Assembly (NCBI RefSeq): GCF_001468125.1
Contig: NZ_LNYT01000020.1
Location: 1 to 64,000 of the forward strand
DNA: 64,000 bases
Direction of reading: 5' to 3'
DNA from: Legionella rubrilucens
GTDB lineage: Bacteria > Pseudomonadota > Gammaproteobacteria > Legionellales > Legionellaceae
In this document: one piece after another, positions 44,189-53,909 of the stretch
How the letters are laid out: every line of letters begins with the position of its first letter
How positions within the stretch are numbered: position 1 is the stretch's first letter
Notes under the pieces: generated by a model
Database searches by the model: none
Seen by the model: the letters and a program-made list of their open reading frames with translations, nothing else
What the model was told of the DNA's origin: nothing
Program-made: the position numbers and the translations under genes

Positions 44189-46327
44189 ATGAATTCAAAG
44201 CAGCTCAATTTTAAGTGGCAACTGCGTACTGCGCTTCCTGTCATTTTTCAGGATGAAACCGCGGAATGCGGTCATGCCTGTGTGGCGATGGTCAGCAATT
44301 ATCACGGCCATGAATTGAATCTACCTGCGTTAAGGGCACTATCAAAACCGTCCAGCCGGGGTACCACCTTACTGGATATTACGCGGTTACTGACCAGGCT
44401 CGGGTTTAGAACCCGAGCTTTACGTGTCCCTCTGGAAGAACTCCATTTCATTCAGTGTCCTGCGATTCTGCATTGGGATTTAAATCATTTCGTTGTATTA
44501 AAACAGGTTAAAAAAGGGCATGTGATTATTCATGATCCGGTGAGTGGTGTGAAAAAATGCAAGATGGAGGAGCTATCAAAATCCTTTACCGGCATCGCCC
44601 TGGAAATTGAAAAAGAGGCCGACTTTAAGACCATAAGAAACAATCAATCGTTGACGCTTACCCATCTGGCGTCCTCCATTCATGGTGTAAAAAAATTCAT
44701 TACGCTCCTTCTTTTCTTTTCGGCGTTCATTGAACTATTCAATCTGATTAATCCCCTGTTTATGCAATTTGTAACTGACAACATCATCAGTACCCACAAT
44801 GCCCACAATTTGTATTTCATTGCCTTCGGGTTTGCGCTATTGGTTTTTATGCAAACAGTGGCTGAATACATTCGCGGTCATGTGGTGATTTATGTCGGTA
44901 ATCACCTGACCGAGCAGTTTTCCTCCAATATTGTGCGGCATATTCTCAAATTGCCGTTGGATTTTTTTGAAAAAAGACACAAGGGCGATGTCCAGTCCCG
45001 TTTTCAATCGATTGAAGACATTCAACAAAAGATCAGTACCGATTTTATCAATACACTTTTTGATGGTTTAATGATCGCAATTAATCTGACTGTCATGGTA
45101 TTTTACAGTATTCAGTTGACTGGCATTGTGCTGGTTGCCTTAGCGTTGTATGTCCTTTTCCGCCAGACCAGTTATCATTTTTTAAAAAAACAAACCGAAA
45201 CGTCGATTGCGCAGCATGCCAAAGCCTCATCTGCTTTTCTCGAAACTCTCCATGGGATTTTACCAATCAAAGCGTTTTTAAAAGAACAGACCCAATTCAA
45301 CACCTGGCGAAACGCATTCATTGCCTCGTTGAATGCGGATATCCGGATTGCGCGTGTGAATCTCATTTACCGTATTCTCAACCAGTTTCTGTTTCATATC
45401 GAACATATTATTGTTGTCTGCGCAGGCGCATCATTGGTATTGGCCAACCAGTTTTCATTAGGCATGCTCATGGCTTTTCTGGCTTACCGGTTGTCTCTGG
45501 TGAATAAAGCGTCCACGTTTATTCAGAGTTGGTTTGATTACAGACTCATCGCTCTCCAACTCCATCGTTTAAGCGACATTGTCTTTCAGGAGCCTGAAGA
45601 AATAAGTCGGGGAAAAGGCGAGCTTGAACACATCAAAGGTTCACTCCGCATGCAGGAGGTCAGTTTTCGATATAATCCGGAAGGAGAGGATGTGATAAGC
45701 CATCTTAATTTAGACATTAAAGCCGGAGAAAAAGTGGTCATTACCGGCGCCTCCGGTTGCGGCAAATCCACTTTCTTAAAAGTGGCCATGGGCCTTTTAA
45801 ACAAAACGCAGGGCGAAATTTTTATTGATGGCAAACCCCTGCATGAGTTCGGTATCCATAATTTAAGGCAAATTTCTGCGTCAGTCATGCAGGATGATGT
45901 GTTACTCAGTGGTTCGATACTCAATAATATTGCTTTTTTTGATGAAGCCATGGATTTGGAGCGCGTGCATGAATCGGCTAAGCTCGCTTGTATTCACGAA
46001 GAGATTGAAGAGTTTCCCATGGGTTATGAGACGTTGGTCGGCGACATGGGCTCTACGCTTTCCGGTGGACAAAAGCAGAGAATACTCCTGGCGAGGGCCT
46101 TGTACAAACAACCCAAGATTCTCTTTCTTGATGAGGCCACCAGCCATCTGGACATTGAAAACGAAAGAAGAATAAACCAGTCGCTTAATCAACTTGCTAT
46201 AACCCAGGTTGTGATCGCTCATCGGCCAGAAACGATTAAAATGGCAGACAGGGTGATCCATTTGCAAGGTAAAAAGTCGTTACAGCCATTTTTTCCTCTT
46301 GAAGTAAAAGAATGGCAGCCAGGCTGA
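44189..46327 (+). CDS. Peptidase-containing ABC transporter (C39, LagD/BmrA-like)
   Basis: The start is ATG 44189, preceded by GGGGAG, with GTG 44186 an alternative. Domains in order: C39 peptidase (QDETAECGHACVAM with catalytic Cys, CPAILHWDLNHFVVLKQV with His, IHDPVSG with Asp), a six-TM exporter domain (about residues 165-450), and an ATPase with Walker A GASGCGKST, signature LSGGQKQR and Walker B ILFLDEATSHLD. It cleaves the double-Gly leader of the precursor and exports the mature peptide across the inner membrane. All catalytic residues are intact. It closes the cluster; the end overlaps corA by 48 bases on opposite strands. Confidence 0.92.
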   Translation: MNSKQLNFKWQLRTALPVIFQDETAECGHACVAMVSNYHGHELNLPALRALSKPSSRGTTLLDITRLLTRLGFRTRALRVPLEELHFIQCPAILHWDLNHFVVLKQVKKGHVIIHDPVSGVKKCKMEELSKSFTGIALEIEKEADFKTIRNNQSLTLTHLASSIHGVKKFITLLLFFSAFIELFNLINPLFMQFVTDNIISTHNAHNLYFIAFGFALLVFMQTVAEYIRGHVVIYVGNHLTEQFSSNIVRHILKLPLDFFEKRHKGDVQSRFQSIEDIQQKISTDFINTLFDGLMIAINLTVMVFYSIQLTGIVLVALALYVLFRQTSYHFLKKQTETSIAQHAKASSAFLETLHGILPIKAFLKEQTQFNTWRNAFIASLNADIRIARVNLIYRILNQFLFHIEHIIVVCAGASLVLANQFSLGMLMAFLAYRLSLVNKASTFIQSWFDYRLIALQLHRLSDIVFQEPEEISRGKGELEHIKGSLRMQEVSFRYNPEGEDVISHLNLDIKAGEKVVITGASGCGKSTFLKVAMGLLNKTQGEIFIDGKPLHEFGIHNLRQISASVMQDDVLLSGSILNNIAFFDEAMDLERVHESAKLACIHEEIEEFPMGYETLVGDMGSTLSGGQKQRILLARALYKQPKILFLDEATSHLDIENERRINQSLNQLAITQVVIAHRPETIKMADRVIHLQGKKSLQPFFPLEVKEWQPG

Positions 46328-47254
46328 AATGACCATCAGCAGGATGGCGAGAGGGTAGCCGACGTACCATTCAAGCTCCGGGATATGCTTAAAGTTCATG
46401 CCATAAATGCTGGCGATAAGCGTTGGGGGGAGAAAAAGTACAGCCGCCACGGTAAAACTCTTAATGATGTTATTCTGTTCAAGTGTAATCATACCCAGTG
46501 TGGCATCGTGCAAAAAGTTAAATTTGGTTGAGAGAAAGGCAGAGTAATCGCTTAAGGAGCTCACGTCTTTGCCAATGGTTGCCAGGATTGATTTCATGTT
46601 ACCTGACAGCTTGACGTTGTCAGCCTGACTTAAAAAGGAAATCAACCGAGTAAAGGACATCAGGCTTTCCCGGGCTTTGGCACCTAAATCCCCATAAGCG
46701 CCGATCATGGCGATAATCTTTTTATAACTGATGTCTTTGGCGGTGCCGATTCGCTCCGTTTGCCGGAAAATCAGCGCGGATGTTTTATCCAATTCGTGGC
46801 TGATTTTTTCAAGAATGTCAGCGAGCCGATCAACGGCTGCCTCAAGAAGACCAATCAGCAAGCCTGCGGAGGTGGGTTTGCTGTATTGCAGCAGGCGTGA
46901 TTTGAATAAACTGAATGCATGGAGTTCAGTGTAGCGAAGGGTCATTAAAATTCGATCGCTTAAAATGAACGTGACCACGTCAGTCTGTACTTCCGGGGAT
47001 TCTGATTTGGCAACCATCGTGGCTGTCATGAACAGGGTGCCATTTTCGGCATAAAGACGGCTCGACACCTCGATTTCTTCAACTTCGGTTTTGGTTGGGA
47101 TATTAATGTTAAAAAAACCTTCGAGAAGCGTTTCCTCTTCGACGGTTAAATCCAATAAATCAAGCCATACCGCTTGTTGAAGGCGGTGAGGATTACTCAG
47201 GTTTAATGTTTCTGCTTGTAGTCCTGATTCAGTATTAAAATGGATAATGACCAT
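46280..47254 (-). CDS. corA: CorA-type magnesium/cobalt transporter
   Basis: The 324-residue protein has the long cytosolic N-terminal domain of CorA and two TM helices at the end. The channel signature YGMNF (in LIASIYGMNFKHIPELEW) precedes the loop and the second TM (PLAILLMVISAWLPFFYF) with a basic KRKKWL end. CorA forms pentamers that carry Mg2+ and Co2+. The MPEL loop is PELE here, a common variant. It faces the peptide exporter tail to tail with a 48-base overlap, so transcriptional interference is possible. Confidence 0.9.
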   Translation of the reverse strand: MVIIHFNTESGLQAETLNLSNPHRLQQAVWLDLLDLTVEEETLLEGFFNINIPTKTEVEEIEVSSRLYAENGTLFMTATMVAKSESPEVQTDVVTFILSDRILMTLRYTELHAFSLFKSRLLQYSKPTSAGLLIGLLEAAVDRLADILEKISHELDKTSALIFRQTERIGTAKDISYKKIIAMIGAYGDLGAKARESLMSFTRLISFLSQADNVKLSGNMKSILATIGKDVSSLSDYSAFLSTKFNFLHDATLGMITLEQNNIIKSFTVAAVLFLPPTLIASIYGMNFKHIPELEWYVGYPLAILLMVISAWLPFFYFKRKKWL

Positions 47255-47415
47255 TTCTGTTTTTTTTTAAGAAAGGATGGAAATAGCATACGTTTATCTT
47301 GGGCTGTACACAAACCCTTTGCACAGGAGAAAGTATGGGTGTTATGGCCTAAAGACCAATGACTCTGTTTTTTTCTGAAAACAGTTTAAACTCTGAGTTT
47401 TGCAAGGAATCGTTG

Positions 47416-48306
47416 ATGTATGCAAGGATTGTGAGCTTATTGATGTTCACCCACATTGCTCTGGCTACTCCCTGGATGACGGGCCCATTGTTAGCGCCTT
47501 CAGGGAAGACTATTCCTCCTGGCCATTTCAATATCGAGCCTTATGGCTTTTATACGGTTTATCCTCAGGATTTCAAAAATATTGAGGTCATGCCGATTAT
47601 CAGTGCCGGCATTAATGATTTTATGGATTTGCAGACTTCCCTGCCGATTGATTACAGTTGGGCGCGTGGTCAACGCAGCGGTGGAATTGGTGATTACAGT
47701 CTGGGGCTGGGTTTTCAGTTAATAAGGCAACAGGAAAACCCCAGGTGGCCGGATGCCCGCCTGATCATCCAGCAGGTCTTTCCCACCGGCCGCTTTGAGA
47801 ATCTCCACCCAGATAAGCGAGGCACCGATCAAACCGGCTCAGGTTCGTATCAAACTTCGCTGGCCTTAACGCTGCAGCGGTTATTCACGTTACCCAATGA
47901 ACATTATCTGCGTACGCGGCTTAATTTGACAGTGACTTTGCCAAGCGATGTCACGGTGCATGGACTCAACGTGTTTGGCGGCAGTGTCGGCACATCGGGA
48001 ACGGTGACGCCGGGAGATAATTATGCAGCCGATCTTGCTTTTGAATACTCGCTAAGCCAACATTGGGTGGCTGTGTTTGAAACCCTGTACAACAACAGTT
48101 CTTCGTCCAATTTTAACGGCAACCCGGGTTTCACGCCAGGCGCGTCAGTCGGCGGCCCCGGCGGCAATAATGCGTCCCTGGCCCCTGCGCTTGAATATAA
48201 TTTTAATGCCAATGTCGGCCTTATTGGCGGCGTATGGTTCTCAGTCACAGGTCCGCACGCGGCTAAATTTGCAGCCTACACCGTAGCGGTTAACTGGTTT
48301 ATTTAA
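47416..48306 (+). CDS. Outer-membrane protein of the MetA-pathway (phenol) family type
   Basis: The start is ATG 47416 with AAGGAA upstream, giving a signal peptide (ARIVSLLMFTHIALATP); the frame begins at 47359. The mature part shows alternating strands (FNIEPYGFYTVYPQ, YSLGLGFQLI, LIIQQVFPTGRFENLHP) resembling the phenol_MetA_deg outer-membrane family, which is believed to transport hydrophobic compounds. A Gly/Asn/Ser-rich loop lies near residues 215-240. The C-terminal strand ends AVNWFI. It precedes a cupin-type periplasmic gene by 16 bases in the same direction, so the two are probably co-transcribed. Confidence 0.65.
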   Translation: MYARIVSLLMFTHIALATPWMTGPLLAPSGKTIPPGHFNIEPYGFYTVYPQDFKNIEVMPIISAGINDFMDLQTSLPIDYSWARGQRSGGIGDYSLGLGFQLIRQQENPRWPDARLIIQQVFPTGRFENLHPDKRGTDQTGSGSYQTSLALTLQRLFTLPNEHYLRTRLNLTVTLPSDVTVHGLNVFGGSVGTSGTVTPGDNYAADLAFEYSLSQHWVAVFETLYNNSSSSNFNGNPGFTPGASVGGPGGNNASLAPALEYNFNANVGLIGGVWFSVTGPHAAKFAAYTVAVNWFI

Positions 48307-48322
48307 TAATAATGAGGTCATG

Positions 48323-48676
48323 ATGAAAAATTTGACGTGCATTCTGCTTATCCTGGGCAGTGCTGCCGCCTTCGCGGCGCCTTGCGACACCAAGCGTGAT
48401 TTATTGCTTGATAACAGCGAAACCAAAGTCTGGCGATCAACCCTTTGCCCTAACCAGCAGTTACCTTATCACACGCATGAGCATGCCAGAGTCGCTATTC
48501 CTGCAGAGAATGGTATGCTTAAAGTAATCTATCAATCCGGTAAAACCGAGGTGATTCAGCTTAGAAAAAATCAACCGATTTTTCTGGATAAAGCGCAAGG
48601 GAAAGAAGCTCACCAGGATGTCAATATCACTCAGAAAATTCTGCACATTACGGTAATCGAGCTCAGTAAGGATTAA
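48323..48676 (+). CDS. Small periplasmic cupin-like protein
   Basis: The start is ATG 48323, with GAGG five bases upstream (48320 gives one more Met). A signal peptide (LTCILLILGSAAAFAA) is followed by a ~100-residue cupin-like beta barrel, LPYHTHEHARVAIPAENGML, where the two His and Glu are usual cupin metal ligands. The substrate is unknown. It follows the outer-membrane gene by 16 bases and ends before a strong hairpin. Confidence 0.65.
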   Translation: MKNLTCILLILGSAAAFAAPCDTKRDLLLDNSETKVWRSTLCPNQQLPYHTHEHARVAIPAENGMLKVIYQSGKTEVIQLRKNQPIFLDKAQGKEAHQDVNITQKILHITVIELSKD

Positions 48677-48681
48677 TCGAG

Positions 48682-48722
48682 TTCATCGGACAAGGTGCTT
48701 TACCATCGCCTTGTCCGATGAA
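48682..48722 (+). terminator. Long hairpin after the cupin gene
   Basis: A perfect 14-bp stem (48682-48695 with 48709-48722) with a 13-base loop begins six bases past the stop codon. There is no U-run, so it may be a stabilising 3' end or partial terminator. Confidence 0.5.
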
Positions 48723-48828
48723 TGGCTCTGCCTGACAGCAATCATTAATGCCGGTTGCAGTTGCCGTGCATTGCAGGCATGAGCTATAATTTAGATGTGT
48801 TTATATTTTAGTCAATTGCGAGGCTAAA

Positions 48829-49665
48829 ATGGACATTTATCAGAAGACCGCCCTCGTCAGCCGCTATTTTCAATTGCAGCAAAAGTTTCACAGTTATTTT
48901 ATTCTGGAAAATACGCATCCAGCCGATGAAGAAAACATTGAAATCAGTTTAAAAGAAACGATTAATGATATTAAACAGTACATTAAACCCCAGGAAATCC
49001 ATTCATTAATTAATCTGACCTTTGATAAGTTATTTCTAGCCAATCCCATTGAAAAATCGCGTTTTCTGGAGTTTGAAGCCAATGCAGAGCAATTGATTAC
49101 CCTGCTGGCTAATCAGGAGAAAGAAAACACGCATTCAAAGGCTTTCTGGGTCACTGTTTTATGTGGGCTGCTGATCGTGACCCTGCCGTTTATAGGCTTG
49201 ATTTACAACGGTTGGGTGAAGCATTTTTCGCAAAAACAGATTTTGCAGCAAGGGAGCCTGGCTCGTAAACCCCCAACACCTTTTCAGCCCAGGAAGCAGG
49301 CTTCCAAGGCCGAGGAAAAGAAGAACGCTGCGACTTCGCCGGAATCAGAATGGCAAACACTGCAGCAGGTGCAGCAACTCCATTTAAAGGTCATGATTCA
49401 CAACATGACAAAAGCCCGTAATATCCTCTTGCATCAGGATCCGTTTCAACTCGATGATGAGGAACTGGATTTTACTTACAAATCCCATGAAGAAGCCTGC
49501 AAAGTGTTGAGTAAAACCCCGCCTAACCGCTACACATTCGAAAGTTTAACTGGCGGCAGTTTGATTGAAGATTTTGAAAAAGCCATCGACAAATTGAACA
49601 AGGATAATCTGACGTCGGGGATGACTAAAAATGTCATGCCCTTTTCTTCCCGCGCAAAACATTAA
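48829..49665 (+). CDS. Unknown single-pass membrane protein
   Basis: The 278-residue protein has a helical N-terminal cytosolic-type region (1-100), one TM (VTVLCGLLIVTLPFIGLIY, about 108-126), a Pro/Lys/Ala-rich linker (KPPTPFQPRKQASKAEEKK) and a helical C-terminal part. It has no signal peptide and no recognised family. The layout resembles membrane-associated effector-like proteins but also membrane-anchored scaffold proteins. It is a separate transcription unit, about 150 bases after the cupin gene. Confidence 0.5.
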   Translation: MDIYQKTALVSRYFQLQQKFHSYFILENTHPADEENIEISLKETINDIKQYIKPQEIHSLINLTFDKLFLANPIEKSRFLEFEANAEQLITLLANQEKENTHSKAFWVTVLCGLLIVTLPFIGLIYNGWVKHFSQKQILQQGSLARKPPTPFQPRKQASKAEEKKNAATSPESEWQTLQQVQQLHLKVMIHNMTKARNILLHQDPFQLDDEELDFTYKSHEEACKVLSKTPPNRYTFESLTGGSLIEDFEKAIDKLNKDNLTSGMTKNVMPFSSRAKH

Positions 49666-49718
49666 CATCCGAGCTGCAACGTATTATAGTTAGTGACTTT
49701 CACCAACAAGGAACTGGT

Positions 49719-50432
49719 TTGAAATCAGGCAAATTACCCGATTATGCCGTCAGAATAATCAGCAGCTTGTTCATTGGATTGATGGTTGGGCAAGCCATGG
49801 CGGCTTTACCCACTCACGACATGCAGGTCTGGGCTAACCTCACTGCCAACGGCCCGTTGAGTTCAAAAACGCCAAAAATCAAATACTGGCTCGAGGCGCA
49901 GCCGCGTTTTGGCGAGGATGTGTCAAGGTTGTCGCAAGTGTTGTTGCGGCCAGGCCTGGGGTATGCCTTGACGCCAACCACCAGCATCTGGGCAGGCTAT
50001 GCCTGGATTTATACCACCTTGCCTTTCGCAAGTCCGTCATTTGATGAAAACCGCACCTGGCAGCAACTGTTATGGAGCCGAAAGTTCAATACCGTTCGTC
50101 TAGTCAGCCGTACACGGCTGGAGCAACGCTTCATTCAACAGAATATTCATGTCGCCTGGCGTTTGCGGCAGTTTTTTAAAGCGGAAATTCCTTTGCCGAA
50201 ACAACCGGCATTCACGGGGATTGTGAGCAATGAAGTGTTTATCCACCTCAATGATTTTAATCGTAACAACAACCAGGGTTTTGATCAGAACCGTTTTTTT
50301 GTGGGTGTCGGTAAAGAACTCACTCGTCATGTGAAAGCCGAGGCGGGCTATCTTAATCAGACAATAAGGCGTGTGAATTCTGCCGATTACAGCGGCAATT
50401 ACCTGTCCCTGAATGTATTATGTAATTTTTAG
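49719..50432 (+). CDS. DUF2490-family outer-membrane protein
   Basis: The start is TTG 49719, with AAGGAA five bases upstream and no nearby ATG. A signal peptide (SLFIGLMVGQAMAA) precedes a beta-barrel of about 210 residues with YWLEAQPRFGEDVSRLSQVL and GLGYALTPTTSIWAGYAW, the DUF2490 pattern, ending in the strand YLSLNVLCNF with terminal Phe, the classical BAM recognition residue. The family is unstudied. It is followed by the acetyltransferase gene 44 bases on. Confidence 0.7.
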   Translation: MKSGKLPDYAVRIISSLFIGLMVGQAMAALPTHDMQVWANLTANGPLSSKTPKIKYWLEAQPRFGEDVSRLSQVLLRPGLGYALTPTTSIWAGYAWIYTTLPFASPSFDENRTWQQLLWSRKFNTVRLVSRTRLEQRFIQQNIHVAWRLRQFFKAEIPLPKQPAFTGIVSNEVFIHLNDFNRNNNQGFDQNRFFVGVGKELTRHVKAEAGYLNQTIRRVNSADYSGNYLSLNVLCNF

Positions 50433-50476
50433 GCTGATCTCATGGTCAGGCGGAGACAGCAATCCGGATAAGCACA

Positions 50477-51109
50477 ATGAGTAACAATTATTTTGAAAGC
50501 CCTTTCAAAGGCATCCCTTTAAGCGAACAAGTCACCAACCCCAATATCCTTGTTGGCCGTTACAGTTATTATTCAGGCTATTACCATGGTCATTCTTTTG
50601 ATGACTGTGCCCGTTATTTAATGCCGGATGAGGACAATGTCGACAAGCTCATTATTGGCAGCTTCTGTTCTATTGGCACGGGTGTCTCGTTTATGATGGC
50701 GGGTAATCAGGGGCATCGGATGGAATGGATCAGTACCTTTCCTTTTTTCTACACCGAGGAGTCTGTGTTTGCCGAAGCCCTGGATGGGTATCGTCCTGCC
50801 GGCGATACGGAGGTTGGCCATGACGTGTGGATCGGTGCGGAAGCCATGATTATGCCGGGGATTCAAATCGGCCATGGCGCAATCATAGGCAGCCGTGCTG
50901 TTGTAACACGACATGTTGAACCGTACAGCATCGTCGCTGGCAATCCGGCGCGTCTTATCCGTAAACGGTTTAATGACCACGACATTCAGCGATTGCTGGA
51001 AATGGCCTGGTGGGATTGGCCGACTCACCGCTTGTCGGAGGCAATGAAATGGTTATGTGCCAGCGACATCGAGGCGCTTTATACTTTCTGGCAATCGTGG
51101 CGCACTTGA
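50477..51109 (+). CDS. CatB-type (hexapeptide) acetyltransferase
   Basis: The 210-residue protein belongs to the xenobiotic acetyltransferases: [20 protein letters not shown] at the N-terminus, [16 protein letters not shown], the [14 protein letters not shown] segment with the catalytic His, and [20 protein letters not shown] then [18 protein letters not shown] of the left-handed parallel beta-helix. Type B chloramphenicol and streptogramin A acetyltransferases share this pattern. Many chromosomal members are not true resistance genes, so drug inactivation should not be assumed. It probably shares an operon with the DUF2490 gene. Confidence 0.85.
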   Translation: MSNNYFESPFKGIPLSEQVTNPNILVGRYSYYSGYYHGHSFDDCARYLMPDEDNVDKLIIGSFCSIGTGVSFMMAGNQGHRMEWISTFPFFYTEESVFAEALDGYRPAGDTEVGHDVWIGAEAMIMPGIQIGHGAIIGSRAVVTRHVEPYSIVAGNPARLIRKRFNDHDIQRLLEMAWWDWPTHRLSEAMKWLCASDIEALYTFWQSWRT

Positions 51110-51209
51110 AATGTCAAACGAATGGTGTTAAAAACCTGACCATGACTTTGGATGCATTTTTGGTGAAATTTTTGTCAAAATGCGGTAGAATGGCATTCCT
51201 TCTCACTGG

Positions 51210-51926
51210 ATGTCCATGACAATGACGTTAAACGGTTTAGTGTTTCTCTTTATGGTTATCAATGGCTTAATACATACCGACGTGCACACGGTTAAGCTCG
51301 GTGATACGCCGGTTAAAATCGTAAAACAGCAGGGCAAGGGAAAAACCTTTGTGCATTTGCATGAGAATGAAACCACGGCACTCATGGCTGCTCAATATTA
51401 TGTCAACAAAGAAGGCGGTACCCTCATCACATTGAAACACTCCGGCCAGCGCAATATTGTTTTCCATCTGCACAAGGTGAAATATGAATTTGACCCTAAC
51501 CGTATTTTCACAGAAACGGGCATTAAAAAAACCTTGCAGCAATACGGGCACTATTCGTTGGCAGCCCACCAGGAAGTGAGCCGGTTTGCTTCGGCGATAA
51601 AACACTTAATCCCCAAAGGCAAAGTGATTGCCGTCCATAACAACAGGGACTATTCCATTCGTGAATATTTTCCAAAACATCCGTTGGCCGGGGATGCCAA
51701 AGCCATTAATTACCATCCCAACAGCAATTACCGCAATTTTTATTTTGTCACGCAGCCGCGGGAATTTGAACGGTTGAAGAAACTTCAATTCAATGTGGCT
51801 CTGCAGTCGCCCAAAGCCCAGGATGATGGGTCGCTGTCGTATTATCTGGGTACAAAAAATTACATTAATATCGAATCCGGTTACGGCCAGTTGAGCGCAC
51901 AGCTTAAAATGCTTTATCATGCCTGA
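51210..51926 (+). CDS. Unknown exported protein with HxHExE motif
   Basis: The 238-residue protein has a hydrophobic N-terminus (LNGLVFLFMVINGLI) that looks like a signal peptide or anchor. Residues near 47-53 read FVHLHENET, a possible metal-binding HxHxNE arrangement as in some zinc carboxypeptidases, and GQRNIVF plus YEFDPNRIFTETGI are further conserved-looking stretches. The ending GYGQLSAQLKMLYHA is not diagnostic. I have seen such HxHExE proteins annotated as hypothetical in several phyla. It lies between the acetyltransferase and the Bat operon and does not obviously belong to either. Confidence 0.5.
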   Translation: MSMTMTLNGLVFLFMVINGLIHTDVHTVKLGDTPVKIVKQQGKGKTFVHLHENETTALMAAQYYVNKEGGTLITLKHSGQRNIVFHLHKVKYEFDPNRIFTETGIKKTLQQYGHYSLAAHQEVSRFASAIKHLIPKGKVIAVHNNRDYSIREYFPKHPLAGDAKAINYHPNSNYRNFYFVTQPREFERLKKLQFNVALQSPKAQDDGSLSYYLGTKNYINIESGYGQLSAQLKMLYHA

Positions 51927-51984
51927 CGGCTTGGCATAGCCCTCTTTTCAAGATAGGATTAAACTTTTGCACAGGGTAGGACGA

Positions 51985-52989
51985 ATGGAGCAGCTTGACG
52001 AGAAAGTGACATCGACACAGACAACGATACAGCAGCAGATAGTGCAACTCAGTGCGCATCTGAATGAGCGTATCCTCGGGCAAAAAGCCTTGGTCTCACG
52101 GTTGCTGATAGCCCTGCTGGCGGATGGCCATCTGCTGGTCGAAGGCGCTCCCGGACTGGCTAAAACCCGGGCGGTCAAAGAATTATCTGCGTTGATTGAA
52201 GGCAGCTTTCATCGTATCCAGTTTACACCGGATTTACTGCCCGGCGACTTAACCGGTACCGATGTGTTCCATCCGGAAAATGGCTCGTTTGTGTTTCAAC
52301 CGGGTCCCATTTTTCATCATCTCATCCTCGCCGATGAAATTAACCGTGCCCCCGCCAAGGTGCAATCGGCCTTGCTGGAAGCGATGGCAGAACGCCAGGT
52401 CACCATCGGCGGCAAAACCTATCCTTTACCGGAATTGTTTTTGGTGATGGCGACTCAGAACCCGATTGAGCAGGAGGGGACTTACCCCTTGCCTGAAGCC
52501 CAACTCGATCGGTTTTTGATGTACGTTAAAATCGGTTATCCGGATGCTGAAGTTGAGCATGATATTTTGTCATTAGCCCGTAAAGAAGCCCTCGGGGTGG
52601 ATGGCGGCCAGCATAAATCAATAGAACCCTTGACCCAGCGCGCCTTGTTTGAAGCACGCAGGCACGTGTTAAAAGTCCATACCAGCAGCGCACTTGAACA
52701 TTATCTGGTGCAATTGGTGGTTGCTACCCGAAACCCTGCTTCCTACAGTGACGAGTTGACCCGCTGGCTTCGATTTGGTGCAAGCCCCAGAGCGACGATT
52801 GCGCTTGATCGCTGCGCCAAAGCGCATGCCTGGCTTGCCGGACGTGATTACGTGACGCCTGAAGACATCCATGTCATTGCCCATGACGTGTTGCGTCATC
52901 GAATTCTGCTGAGTTTTGAAGCGGAGGCCGAAGGTGTCAACAGTGATGATTTCATTGATGTTTTATTGCGTCTGGTGGCAGTCCCTTAG
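51985..52989 (+). CDS. MoxR-type AAA+ ATPase
   Basis: The start is ATG 51985, preceded by GGGTAGG at 3-4 bases; the frame extends to 51967 (TTG). The ATPase has Walker A EGAPGLAKTRAVK, sensor-like SALLEAMAERQVTIGGK, Walker B ILADEINRAPAKVQ and the conserved MATQNPIEQEGTYPLPEAQLDRF. MoxR proteins act as chaperones that mature metal-dependent VWA-domain proteins. It is the first gene of the seven-gene operon through BatD, with the next gene nine bases downstream. Confidence 0.9.
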   Translation: MEQLDEKVTSTQTTIQQQIVQLSAHLNERILGQKALVSRLLIALLADGHLLVEGAPGLAKTRAVKELSALIEGSFHRIQFTPDLLPGDLTGTDVFHPENGSFVFQPGPIFHHLILADEINRAPAKVQSALLEAMAERQVTIGGKTYPLPELFLVMATQNPIEQEGTYPLPEAQLDRFLMYVKIGYPDAEVEHDILSLARKEALGVDGGQHKSIEPLTQRALFEARRHVLKVHTSSALEHYLVQLVVATRNPASYSDELTRWLRFGASPRATIALDRCAKAHAWLAGRDYVTPEDIHVIAHDVLRHRILLSFEAEAEGVNSDDFIDVLLRLVAVP

Positions 52990-52997
52990 GAGGTTCA

Positions 52998-53909
52998 ATG
53001 ACCGACGGCGTTATTGCTCCCCTTAATGAACTGATCGATTTAAGGCGGTATGCACGCAAAATTCATTATAAACCCGGCCACAGTACCGTGAGTGCAGGCA
53101 GCCATTTGTCCAGACTGCGCGGCCGCGGCATGGATTTTTCGGAAGTAAGAAATTATCAGGCCGGCGATGAAATACGCCACATGGAATGGCGGGTAACCGC
53201 CCGCACAGGTCGTCCCCACATTAAAATTTATCAGGAAGAGCGTGAGCGTCCGGTGGTTATCCTGTCGGATTTTAATCCCTCCATGTATTTTGGTACCCGC
53301 GTGGCGTTTAAATCCGTGCTGGCCGCCCGTTTAGCCGCTTTAATTGCCTGGACTGCAGTCAGGCAGGGTGACCGAGTCGGTGGTCTGGTTTATTCGGCCA
53401 GTCGACATGATGAATTCATGCCGCGCAGCCGTGAAGCGGGGATTCTACCCTGGCTTGCTTCCCTGAGCGACTACACGAGCCAACGGATTAGCACCGCAAA
53501 AGAAGAACCGCGCCTGTTGAGCGACGCCTTGCTGCGTCTGCGGCGGGTGACTCGGCCGGGCAGCATTTTAGTGTTAATCAGCGATTTTTATCATGTGGAT
53601 GCCGACAGCGAAAAGCACTTGAGTCGGCTGCGTGCTCATAATGATATTTTAATCTATCACATCTGCGATGCGCTGGAGTTAAATCCGCCAAAGCCGGATG
53701 TGTATGCGATCACCAACGGTGGAGAGGAAATTTTAGTCGATACCCGCATCCATCGTGTCAGTGAGGACTACCGTCACTATTGCCAGCAGCGATTATTGAA
53801 TCTGCAAGCGCTGTGCAAACGCCTGCAGATTCAATGCGTGACTGTCACGGCGGAGCAGGACCTGGCCCAGGTGGTGAGACAGACTTTCCCACGGAGGTCA
53901 CGTGACTGA
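52998..53909 (+). CDS. DUF58-domain protein
   Basis: The 303-residue protein has the DUF58 signature, GMDFSEVRNYQAGDEIRHMEWRVTARTG, around residues 35-70, and a VWA-like segment further on (PVVILSDFNPSMYFGTR, where DFNPS replaces DxSxS). It is a cytosolic partner, presumably of MoxR. It overlaps the next gene by eight bases. In this operon class DUF58 proteins are conserved but biochemically undefined. Confidence 0.88.
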   Translation: MTDGVIAPLNELIDLRRYARKIHYKPGHSTVSAGSHLSRLRGRGMDFSEVRNYQAGDEIRHMEWRVTARTGRPHIKIYQEERERPVVILSDFNPSMYFGTRVAFKSVLAARLAALIAWTAVRQGDRVGGLVYSASRHDEFMPRSREAGILPWLASLSDYTSQRISTAKEEPRLLSDALLRLRRVTRPGSILVLISDFYHVDADSEKHLSRLRAHNDILIYHICDALELNPPKPDVYAITNGGEEILVDTRIHRVSEDYRHYCQQRLLNLQALCKRLQIQCVTVTAEQDLAQVVRQTFPRRSRD

